Of a DNA stretch of 64,000 nt, positions 56,727 to 64,000 are shown piece after piece. The notes below the pieces were generated by a model. The model was not told the origin of the DNA and did not search any database. It worked only from the letters and a program-made list of their open reading frames with translations. Positions within the stretch are counted from its first letter, which is position 1. Each line of letters opens with the position of its first letter. The stretch is from CAWJAP01 sp963834365 (GTDB lineage: Bacteria > Acidobacteriota > Vicinamibacteria > Vicinamibacterales > Vicinamibacteraceae), in assembly GCA_963834365.1 (NCBI GenBank), contig CAWIBS010000043.1, positions 1 to 64,000 on the forward strand, given 5' to 3'. Both the position numbers and the translations under genes were made by a program.

Positions 56727-57810
56727 ATGCGTTCCCACGTCAAGTCAGTCCTGCTCGCGCTCGCGACGCTCGCCCTCGTGGCGTGGTTCCTGCGGCAGGC
56801 CGACTTCGCCAAGGTGTGGCATGAAATTCGGAGCGCGCGGCTCGACGCGCTGGGCATGACGCTCATCATGACGGGGGCGACCTACGTCCTCCGCGCGTAT
56901 CGATGGCAGTTCCTGCTGCGGCCGATCGGTCCGACGCGCTTTCGCGAGGTCTTTCGTACGACCGTCATCGGGTTCGCCGCCAACACGGTGCTGCCGGCGC
57001 GGGTCGGCGAAGTGGTGAGGCCCTACCTGCTGGCGCGTCGCGAGCGGCTCAGCGTCACCGCGACCTTCGCGACCATTATCCTCGAACGCCTGCTCGACCT
57101 CGTGACCGTCGTCCTGCTCCTCGGCGTGTTCGTCACCGTCTACACGCCTGTTGCGCCCGTCAACGACACCGTCTACAGAGCCGTCAAGACCGGCGGCCTC
57201 CTGGCGGCCGCGGGTGCCGTTGCAGCGCTCGTGGTGATGGCCCTGCTGTCGTCGCGGCCGGCGGCGGTCGGCCGCGCCACAGAGCGCCTGTCGGGACTGC
57301 TGCCAGCCCGTATCGCGGCGCGTCTCGGGCACATGGCGCACATGTTCGTCGAGGGGCTCGCCATCACTCGCGATCCCGTCCGGCTCGGCGAGGCCCTCGC
57401 CTGGTCGGTGCCCCTGTGGCTGTCCATTGCCGCGGGGATCTGGTTCGTGACGGTCGCGTTTCATATGACGATGCCGTTCATCGGTTCGTTCCTGGTGCTG
57501 GCGCTGCTCGTCGTCGGCGTGGCGGTGCCGACGCCGGGGGCCGTCGGCGGATTTCACGAGGCGTTCCGGATCGCGGCGACGGCGTTCTTCGGCGCCGACA
57601 ACGACCGGGCGGTCGGGGCCGCCATCGTGCTGCACGCCTGCTCGTTCCTGCCCGTGACGATCCTCGGCGCGGTGTTCGTGGTGCAGGACGGGATCGGATC
57701 GGCGGGGGGTCCAGCGGCTCGGCGACGAGGCGCGCCACATCGAGGATGGGGCGGTCGGTCCCGAGGCGCGAGCGGCGGCAGATGCCGGGGACGGAGGTTC
57801 CCGAGGGTGA
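56727..57810 (+). CDS. UPF0104 / LPG-synthase-TM-like membrane protein (late frameshift)
   Basis: About 361 codons. Eight or so TMs (KSVLLALATLALVAWFLRQ; IGFAANTVLPARVGEVVRPYLLARRE; FATIILERLLDLVTVVLLLG; FLVLALLVVGVAVPTPGAVGGFHEAF). NTVLPARVGEVVRP and PTPGAVGGFHEAF are the UPF0104 landmarks; related proteins flip or modify lipids (MprF-like). One base too many in the GGGGGG run near 57704 obscures the true end; restored, it reads RLGDEARHIEDGAVGPEA and stops at 57808-57810, overlapping the nrdR start. First gene of an operon with nrdR. Confidence 0.83.
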
Positions 57811-58264
57811 AGTGCCCGTTCTGCGGTCACCTCGGCGACAAGGTCGTGGACTCGCGCGAGAGCCGTGAGGGCGACGTCATCCGCCGCCGGCGCGAGTGCC
57901 TGGAGTGCGCCCGGCGCTTCACGAGCTACGAGCGGGTCGACGAGATCCCGTACATGATCGTCAAGAAGGACGGCCGCCGCGAGCGCTTCGATCGCAGAAG
58001 CTGGTCGCCGGGCTGCTCAAGGCATGCGAGAAGCGGCCCGTCAGCGTGGCCGCGCTCGAAGCCATCGCCGACCGTGTCGAGACGACGCTCCAGGACCGTC
58101 CTGAAAAGGAGATGACCACGACCGACGTCGGGGCGTTCGTCATGCAGGAGCTCAAGCGGCTCGACAAGGTCGCGTATGTCCGGTTCGCGTCGGTCTACCG
58201 CCATTTCCGGGATGTCGGCGAGTTCATGACCGAGCTGCGGGACCTGCTGGGAGCCAAGGAATGA
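57807..58264 (+). CDS. nrdR: Transcriptional repressor NrdR (one frameshift)
   Basis: About 152 codons from GTG 57807. Zinc ribbon CPFCGHLGDKVVDSRESREGDVIRRRRECLEC, then an ATP-cone with RRFTSYERVDEIPYMIVKKDGRRE and RFDRQKLVAGLLKACEKRPVS, EKEMTTTDVGAFVMQELKRLDKVAYVRFASVYRHF. The frame breaks near 57992 between RERFDR and KLVAGLL. Represses ribonucleotide reductase genes in response to ATP/dATP. GTGA and ATGA overlaps link UPF0104, nrdR and DUF4390 into one unit. Confidence 0.95.
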
Positions 58265-58824
58265 GACCCGGCCTGGTCGGCGCGCTCACCGCCGGGCTCC
58301 TCGTCGCGTCCGGCGGCTTCGTCGGGCTCGGCGAGGCGGACACGGGCGACGCGCCAGTGATCCGCGTGACGCCGCAGGCCCGCAACGGGGTGGTCGTGGT
58401 GTCGTTCGCGACCGAGCATGCGTTGACGACCCCGGTCGAGCAGGCGATTCAGAGCGGCCTGCCCACGACCTTCACCTACGACGTGGAGCTGCGCCAGTCG
58501 TCCATCTTCTGGTTCGACAAGCTCGTGGGGTCTGCCCGGATCGCGGTGACCGTGCGGTACGACGCGCTGACGCGGCGGTATCACGTCACGCTCCTGCAGG
58601 ACGGCCGCGTCGCCGAAGCGCGCGCGACTGAACGGCCGGAGGACGTGCGGCGCTGGGTGTCGGTGTTCCAGGCCCTGCCGCTGTTCACCACGCGGGAGCT
58701 GCGCCGGACGACCGAATACTACGTGCGGGTCCGGGGACGCACGAGTCCCCGCAGCACGTGGTCGTTCTGGCCCTGGCGCCGGCCGTCGGCGATGGGCTCG
58801 GGGGTGCTGACCTTCCTGCCCTGA
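58261..58824 (+). CDS. DUF4390 protein
   Basis: 187 codons. Signal peptide (residues 5-22), then IRVTPQARNGVVVVSFAT, a beta-rich body (TTFTYDVELRQSSIFWFDKLVG; IAVTVRYDALTRRYHVTLL; FTTRELRRTTEYYVRVRGR) with the Trp/Phe pattern of DUF4390. These genes commonly sit directly upstream of an NtrY-type kinase, as here, and are thought to be periplasmic or membrane-associated. Function unknown. ATG overlaps the nrdR stop. Confidence 0.83.
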   Translation: MRPGLVGALTAGLLVASGGFVGLGEADTGDAPVIRVTPQARNGVVVVSFATEHALTTPVEQAIQSGLPTTFTYDVELRQSSIFWFDKLVGSARIAVTVRYDALTRRYHVTLLQDGRVAEARATERPEDVRRWVSVFQALPLFTTRELRRTTEYYVRVRGRTSPRSTWSFWPWRRPSAMGSGVLTFLP

Positions 58825-58872
58825 TCGCCCCGTCGGCCCGGCGGCCGCGAGCTGATAATCTCGGCCGAGAGC

Positions 58873-61117
58873 ATGGTGACGCTGGCCACCCGCCGTCCGC
58901 TTCGCGACAACCCGGTCCTGATCCTCCTCTGGATCGGGCTGCTGGTCGCGGCGCTCGCCGCGATGCTGTCGCTGGCCAACCGCTCATCCGAGCTGCTGCC
59001 CGATTTTCTCAGCGAGGTCGTGCTCTACGCGGTGTCGGTCGTCGATCTGACACTCGTCGTCGCGCTCGGCTTCGTGCTCGCCCGCAACGTGCTGAAGCTC
59101 GTGGTCGAGCGGCGCCGGGCCCTGCCGTTCGCGCGGTTCCGCGCCAAGCTCGTGGCGGTGCTCCTCGGCATGACGCTCATCCCGGCGGTGCTGGTGCTGC
59201 TCGTCGGCAGCGAACTGATCCGCAACAGCGCCAACCGCTGGTTCAGCCCGCCGATCGACGAAGTGCTCGGCTCCGCGCGTGAGATTGCGAGCGACTACTA
59301 CGCCGAGCGGCAGCGCGCCGTGTACGGCCACGCCGCCGACCTGGGCCGCATCCTCTCGGCCGGCTGACCTCGCGCCAGGGAACGTGGCCGCGATCCGGTC
59401 GATTCTGATCAACGAGCTCGCGGATCGCCAGCTCAGTCTCATCGAGGTCTATCGCATCACGGGCCGCGAGACGCCGCCGGTGGCCCCGGTCGTGGAAATC
59501 GCGGCGCCCAGCCTGCCCTCGGGGTTCGCGCCCGCGTTCGTCCTGGCGTCGCGGACGACCGACGGGGCACAGAACTGGTCGATCGAGGCGCTCAGCACCG
59601 GCGGACAGCTCCTGCGCGGGTCGGCGGCGATCCGGCCCGACCCGCACGGGCCGCCGACCGGGGTCGTCATCACGAGCGTGTATCTGACGGGTGAGCTCGC
59701 CCGGCATTCACGCCGGATCGTGGACGCCTACCAGGACTACGAGCAGCTCCGCGTGCTCAAGCGGCCGCTGGAGGGCGTGTATCTGTCGTTCTTCCTCGGC
59801 CTCACGCTGCTCATCCTGATCAGCGCGACGTGGATGGGACTCTACCTCGCGAAGCGGATCACCCGCCCGGTGCAGATGCTCGCGGCCGGCGCGCGCGAGA
59901 TTGGCGCCGGGCACCTCGAGCATCGCATCGAGCCCGAGACCAACGACGAGTTCGGCGCGCTCGTCGAGGCGTTCAATCAGATGGCGCGCGAGCTGGCGGC
60001 AGGGCGGCGGCATCTGGAGCGCTCGCGCGTCGATCTGGAGCAGAAGAGCCTCGAAGCGGACGCGCGGCGCCGCTACCTCGAGACCATCCTCGAACGCATC
60101 GCCACCGGGGTCGTGTGCTTCGATCGCGCGGGCCGCGTGAGCGTCGTCAACCGCGTCGCCCGGCGCCTCCTGGCGCTCGAAGCGGATGTGCTCGGCCAGC
60201 CGGGCACCGTCGTGTTCGCGCGCGACGATCTGAAGCCGCTCGCGCCGTTCGTGCCCGGGCGTGCCTCGGGCGCCCTGGTGGCGTCGAGCGAGGAAGTGGC
60301 GCTCGTGCGCGACGGGCAGGAGCTGCACCTGCTCGCGGCGACCACGACGCTCGGTGGCGATGAAGGCGGCGGCGAGACGGTGCTCGTGGTAGACGACGTG
60401 ACCCCGCTCATGCGCGCCCAGAAAGTCGCGGCATGGCGGGATGTGGCGCGGCGCCTCGCCCACGAGATCAAGAATCCCCTCACTCCCATCCAGCTGTCGG
60501 CGGAGCGGCTGCGGCGTCACTTCGGGCAGGCCGCGGAACCGACCCGGAAGCTCGTCGAGGAGTGCTCGACGGCCATCGTCGCCGAGGTCGAGTCGCTCAA
60601 GTCGCTCGTCGACGAGTTCTCGCAGTTCGCGCGGATGCCGGCGCCGAAGGCGGTGCCGACCGACATCAACATCCTGCTCGAGGACGCGCTCGGACTCTAC
60701 CGGGGGCTGCTCGACAACGTGCGGATTCAGCCGCGGCTGGCGGCCGACCTGCCGCTCGTCCGGCTGGATTCCGAACAGTTCCGCCGCGTGATCATCAACC
60801 TCGTGGACAACGCCATCGAAGCGATGAGCGGCGAGCGCGAAGCCGGGCTGGCCCCGGACGAGCCGGGAGAGATCATCGTCGAGACGGCGCTCGACGCCGC
60901 CAATCGCGTCGTGCGCGTGCGCGTCGTGGACAACGGTCCCGGCCTGCCCGGTGGCGACCGGAGCCAGCTGTTCATGCCGTATTATTCGACCAAGGGCCGC
61001 GGCAGCGGGCTCGGCCTCGCCATCGTCCGCCGCATCGTCGCCGAGCACGGCGGCAGCATCGAGGCCGGCGACAACGTCCCGCGCGGAACCTGCTTCACCA
61101 TCGAGGTGCCGGTGTGA
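58873..61117 (+). CDS. ntrY: NtrY-type sensor histidine kinase (one frameshift)
   Basis: About 748 codons. TMs at LILLWIGLLVAALAAMLSLA, LTLVVALGFVLARNVL, LVAVLLGMTLIPAVLVLLV and, after a periplasmic loop, SFFLGLTLLILISATWMGLYLAKRI; HAMP (ITRPVQMLAAGAREIG), PAS (FDRAGRVSVVNRVARRLL), HisKA with RRLAHEIKNPLTPIQLSAERL and the phosphoacceptor His, then N-box NLVDNAIEAM and G-boxes DNGPGLPG and GRGSGLGLAIVRR. The frame breaks at 59358-59364 inside the loop. Partner regulator NtrX starts 164 bases downstream. Nitrogen or redox sensing is typical of the family. Confidence 0.9.
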
Positions 61118-61210
61118 CCAGGACCAGTCGACGCATGTACGAGATGACCAGGTACGCAGTGACCAGGTGCCGAAAGCCCGCCACGCAATGCGATGTGACC
61201 AGCGATTTCG
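61118..61210. repeat. TGACCAGG-word array
   Basis: GACCAGG-like words at 61117, 61146, 61159 and 61196, and CACTGGTCG (inverted) at 61251, between ntrY and ntrX. Irregular spacing; similar in kind to the other phrase arrays though with different wording. Confidence 0.55.
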
Positions 61211-61280
61211 TCCGCAGGTAGCGGCGCGGCTTCAGTCCTGCGTCATTCGGTCACTGGTCGTTAGTAGCTGACAAGGATCC

Positions 61281-62732
61281 ATGAAAGCTTCCGTCCTCAT
61301 CGTCGATGACGAGGCGGGCGTCCGCTCCTCACTGTCGGGTGTCCTGCGGGACGAAGGCTACGAGGTCGAGGCGGTCCCGAGCGGCGAGGCCTGCCTCAGC
61401 CTGCTGTCCAGGCGGCCCTTCGACGTCATTCTCCTCGACGTGTGGCTGCCCGGCATCGACGGCCTGACGACCTTGTCCCGCCTGCGTGAGCGCCGCGTGG
61501 ATGTCGAGGTCATCGTCATCTCCGGCCATGGCAACATCGAGTCGGCGGTGCGGGCGATCAAGATGGGCGCGTTCGACTTCGTCGAGAAGCCGCTGGCCCT
61601 CGAGAAGACGATTCTCGTCGTCCGCAACGCGCTGCGGCAGCGCCAGCTCGAAGCGGAGAACCGCGCGCTTCGCGCGCACGTGGATCGGCGGCTCGTCATG
61701 GTGGGGGAGAGCCACGCCATCCGCCAGCTCCGCGAGCAGATTGCCATGGCGGCGCCCACCAACGGGCGCGTGCTGATCTACGGCGAGAACGGCACGGGCA
61801 AGGAGCTCGTCGCCCGGAGCGTGCATGCCCTGAGCCGTCGGCGGGCGGGGCCCTTCATCGAAGTCAATTGCGCCGCGATCCCCGAGGAGCTCATCGAGAG
61901 CGAGCTGTTCGGGCATGTGAAGGGCGCTTTTACCGGCGCCGTCAGCGACCGGCGCGGCCGCTTCGAGGCCGCCGACGGCGGCACGATCTTCCTCGACGAG
62001 ATCGCGGACATGAGCCTGAAGACGCAGGCCAAAGTGCTGCGCGTGCTGCAGGAGCAGGTCGTTGATCCGGTGGGGGGCACCTCCAGCGTGCAGGTGGACG
62101 TGCGCGTGCTCGCCGCCACCAACAAGGACCTGCTCGCCGAGATTCGCGCCGGACGATTCCGCGAGGACCTGTATTTCCGCCTCAGCGTCATCCCGGTGTT
62201 CGTGCCGCCCCTGCGCGAACGCGACGAGGACGTGCCGCGCCTGGCGGAGCATTTCATGGCCGAGATCGCGCGCGAGTACGGCCGCCGGCCGAAGACCTTC
62301 GATGGGGGGGCGGTCGCCGCGCTGCGCCGCTACGCATGGCCCGGCAACGTGCGCGAGCTGCGGAATCTCATCGAGCGCCTGCTGATCATGGTGTCGGGCG
62401 ATGTCATTGGCGCGCAGCACCTGTCGTTTCCCGACGGTGACAGCCCGACCGCGTCGGATCTGTACGCCTCGGACGGCGAGGTCCTGCCGCTGCACGACGC
62501 GCGTGAGCGGTTCGAGCGCGACTACATCCTGCGGACGCTCGCGGCGCAGCACGGCAACATCTCGCGCACGGCCGACGTCCTCGGCGTCGAGCGGAGCAAT
62601 CTCTACCGGAAGATGCGTGCCTTCGGCATTGCGCCCTCGCGACGCGGGAGCGATGCGAGCCCCGCCGAGCCCGCCGAGAGCTCCGACGGCGCGCTCGGCC
62701 GCGACGACCCCGGGCCTGCTTCCAGGCCATAG
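61281..62732 (+). CDS. ntrX: NtrX-type sigma-54 response regulator
   Basis: 483 codons. Receiver domain with phosphoacceptor Asp about 53 (VILLDVWLPGIDG). AAA+ domain: Walker A YGENGTGKELVAR, canonical GAFTGA in HVKGAFTGAVSDRRG, Walker B TIFLDEIADM, PGNVRELRNLIERL. C-terminal Fis-type HTH (GNISRTADVLGVERSNLYRKM). Activates sigma-54 promoters when phosphorylated by NtrY. A disordered Ser/Pro/Glu tail follows. The intact GAFTGA contrasts with the regulator at 31673. Intact. Confidence 0.93.
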   Translation: MKASVLIVDDEAGVRSSLSGVLRDEGYEVEAVPSGEACLSLLSRRPFDVILLDVWLPGIDGLTTLSRLRERRVDVEVIVISGHGNIESAVRAIKMGAFDFVEKPLALEKTILVVRNALRQRQLEAENRALRAHVDRRLVMVGESHAIRQLREQIAMAAPTNGRVLIYGENGTGKELVARSVHALSRRRAGPFIEVNCAAIPEELIESELFGHVKGAFTGAVSDRRGRFEAADGGTIFLDEIADMSLKTQAKVLRVLQEQVVDPVGGTSSVQVDVRVLAATNKDLLAEIRAGRFREDLYFRLSVIPVFVPPLRERDEDVPRLAEHFMAEIAREYGRRPKTFDGGAVAALRRYAWPGNVRELRNLIERLLIMVSGDVIGAQHLSFPDGDSPTASDLYASDGEVLPLHDARERFERDYILRTLAAQHGNISRTADVLGVERSNLYRKMRAFGIAPSRRGSDASPAEPAESSDGALGRDDPGPASRP

Positions 62733-62759
62733 TCCGACCGCGGGTCCGAAGCCAACGGC

Positions 62760-62899
62760 GTAGGCGGTCAGCCCGGCCAACGCGGGCCCGGGCAGGCCTA
62801 GAGGCCTGCGCCACATCACCAGCACACGTGAGCTTCGGCGTAGTGTCCGGCTTTTTAGCCGGACCCTCCGGAGAGCGTAGTGTCCGGCTTCAGCCGGAC
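62760..62899. repeat. Cluster of palindromic element core and two REP palindromes
   Basis: 62760-62830 is a shortened core of the 1044-1156 element (GGCAGGCCTAGAGGCCTGC hairpin). Then GTCCGG-CTTTTTAG-CCGGAC at 62845-62864, a loop variant, and GTCCGGCTTCAGCCGGAC at 62882-62899, which overlaps the end of the formimidoyltransferase gene and provides its stop codon. Lies between the convergent ntrX and ftcD. Confidence 0.85.
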
Positions 62900-63807
62900 C
62901 CCGCCAGCCCGTGTGCCGCCAGCCGGTCCTCGAGCACCTGGTGCCCGTGGCACTCTCCGAGCCAGGGCACCTGTCCCGCGACCTCGTCGAGCGCGTCGCG
63001 GGGGACCAGGCCGATGATCTCGCTCTCCTCGATCGAGGTCCCGCGAGCGCGGGCCGCGGCATCGACGGCGGCGAACACCCGCGACATCGAGGTCGTGCGG
63101 TAGTCGGTGAGATTCATCGACACCTGAACCAGCCCGCGCGTGACGAGAGGGACACCCATCGCCTTGACGTGAGGCAGGCCGCCGTTGCTCGCCCGGATGA
63201 GGCGTGCGATCTCGCGCGCCACGGCTACCTCGTCACTCGCAAGATTCAGATTCCAGGCGACTAGCGGACCGCGGGCCCCGACGATCGTGGCCCCTGCCGT
63301 CGGGTGCGGGACCGGCGGGCCGAAGTCGGGCTGACCGCCGGCGCTGGCCATGCGCGCCGCCAGCTGCTCGAACCCGCCGCGACGGACGAGCTCGAGCCGC
63401 TGCCGGTCGGGCTGCCGCGCCGCGGCTTCGTAGAGGAACGTCGGGAGCTGCAATTCGCGCCCGAGCTGTTCGGCCACCGCTCGAGCCAGCGTGATGGCGC
63501 GCGGCGCCGGCGTGTCGCCAAGCGCCACGAACGGCACGACATCGACTGCGCCGACGCGCGGGTGCACCCCGGCATGCCGCCGGAGATCGATGCGCGCCAC
63601 GGCCTCGGCCGCCAGCCGCATGATGGCGCGGGCGACGCCGTCCGAGGTTCCGGCGATCGTGAAGACCGCGCGGTGGTGCGACCAGTCTGCCGTGCGATCG
63701 AGCAGCACGACGTCGGGCCCGGCGCTCGCCACCTCGTCCGCCAGCCGATCCAGAACGTCCGCGCGACGCCCTTCGCTGACGTTCGGGATCGATTCGATGA
63801 GGTCCAT
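62890..63807 (-). CDS. ftcD: Glutamate formimidoyltransferase
   Basis: 305 codons. Transfers the formimino group from N-formimino-glutamate to tetrahydrofolate in histidine degradation. MDLIESIPNVSEGRR, DWSHHRAVFTIAG, HAGVHPRVGAVDVVPFVAL, ARGPLVAWNLNLAS, GLPHVKAMGVPL and VQVSMNLTDYRTTSM are family blocks. The cyclodeaminase domain of the bifunctional form is absent. The stop (GGC TGA) is inside the REP palindrome at 62882-62899, so the last three residues (GSG) are repeat-derived. Confidence 0.92.
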   Translation of the reverse strand: MDLIESIPNVSEGRRADVLDRLADEVASAGPDVVLLDRTADWSHHRAVFTIAGTSDGVARAIMRLAAEAVARIDLRRHAGVHPRVGAVDVVPFVALGDTPAPRAITLARAVAEQLGRELQLPTFLYEAAARQPDRQRLELVRRGGFEQLAARMASAGGQPDFGPPVPHPTAGATIVGARGPLVAWNLNLASDEVAVAREIARLIRASNGGLPHVKAMGVPLVTRGLVQVSMNLTDYRTTSMSRVFAAVDAAARARGTSIEESEIIGLVPRDALDEVAGQVPWLGECHGHQVLEDRLAAHGLAGSG

Positions 63808-63875
63808 CTCGCCCTATCTTGGCACCGCTGACGCCGCCGCTTCACCCTCGCCGGCCCCGCTCACGCTTGCGCGCC

Positions 63876-64000
63876 ATGACCGACCTCTCCGATAATCCAC
63901 CCGGACCGCGCATGTCCGCTGCCGACGAGCCCCGCCACCCCCACACCCCGACGCCGCGCGAGCGCAGTCCGCTCGTCGATCGCCTCCTGATGTCCGGGCT
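63876..64000 (+). CDS. Partial unidentified gene at window end
   Basis: From ATG 63876 the frame is open to the window edge (41 codons): MTDLSDNPPGP, a Pro/His-rich stretch, then RSPLVDRLLMSG. The closing LVDRLLMSG vaguely recalls the start of ClpP-type proteins but is too short to identify. Divergent from ftcD with 68 bases between starts. Confidence 0.45.
   Translation, partial: MTDLSDNPPGPRMSAADEPRHPHTPTPRERSPLVDRLLMSG

Noticed and set aside
56727..58115. UPF0104-NrdR fusion
   Set aside because: The join arises from one extra base in the GGGGGG run near 57704. Restored, UPF0104 stops at 57808-57810 and nrdR starts at 57807.
59300..59440. In-frame UGA as selenocysteine in NtrY
   Set aside because: Homology continues in a different frame after the TGA, so an indel, not recoding, explains it. 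I applied the same test to the other breaks.

Overview
The window is high-GC bacterial chromosome, densely coded on both strands. The gene set is that of a Gram-negative, aerobic heterotroph: TonB receptor, TonB, MltB, TatA, an NtrY/NtrX pair, ECF sigma/anti-sigma pairs, GroES/GroEL under a CIRCE element, a long-form IspH, and DinB/DUF1572 and DUF6265 proteins. With the many short GC-rich palindromes just behind stop codons, this best fits an acidobacterium of the Vicinamibacteria type. The placement is inferred from gene content and style; no rRNA gene is present. I saw no phage, transposase, CRISPR array, tRNA or rRNA.

Layout. 1-9.9 kb: PlsC-like acyltransferase, DUF6265 protein, PHP phosphoesterase, DinB protein, MltB transglycosylase, MsrA, a membrane glycosyltransferase, a DUF1572 protein and a LytS/LytT-type kinase and regulator. 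10-18.8 kb: two CocE/S15-type hydrolases around a ThuA-like protein, a MatB-like acyl-CoA synthetase with a histidine phosphatase, a methyltransferase and a quinone reductase. 18.9-24.9 kb: TonB receptor, TesA-like esterase and a YbbA/YbbP-type ABC exporter. 25-31.3 kb: DksA/TraR zinc finger, ferritin-like protein, FolK, a CpxP-like protein, IspH, an ECF sigma/anti-sigma pair and a HAD hydrolase. 31.7-36.5 kb: an enhancer-binding-type regulator lacking GAFTGA, ATP-dependent PEP carboxykinase, GatB. 36.7-43.9 kb: a membrane protein fused to DUF3108, a small Cys-rich protein, glycerate kinase, a second DUF6265 protein, a second ECF operon. 44-52 kb: RNase R, SelB, TatA, a geranylgeranyl-reductase-like flavoprotein, TonB. 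52-64 kb: GroEL/GroES, a Fis-type regulator, PurC, a DUF4097-like protein, UPF0104, NrdR, DUF4390, NtrY, NtrX, glutamate formimidoyltransferase and a truncated last gene.

Two features dominate. First, about 40 single-base frame breaks interrupt more than 20 genes, including groEL, groES, purC, nrdR, rnr, selB and pckA, while interleaved genes (gatB, ispH, msrA, folK, tonB, ntrX) are clean. The reading frame always resumes with homologous sequence, and several breaks sit at short homopolymers, so indel errors in the assembly are the simplest explanation. Broken genes are therefore listed as one CDS spanning all fragments, with approximate break positions.

Second, the intergenic regions hold several families of short repeats: palindromes on a CCGG...TTCA...CCGG plan, a larger palindromic element with terminal inverted repeats, and degenerate phrase-like arrays (GTAGCCCGTAGTCC / GAAGACCGAAGACC, GGGCGACTGG, AAGTACGAAGTAC). 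Some abut start codons, others run into the 3' ends of genes and encode their C-termini. These arrays are the most unusual structure in the window.
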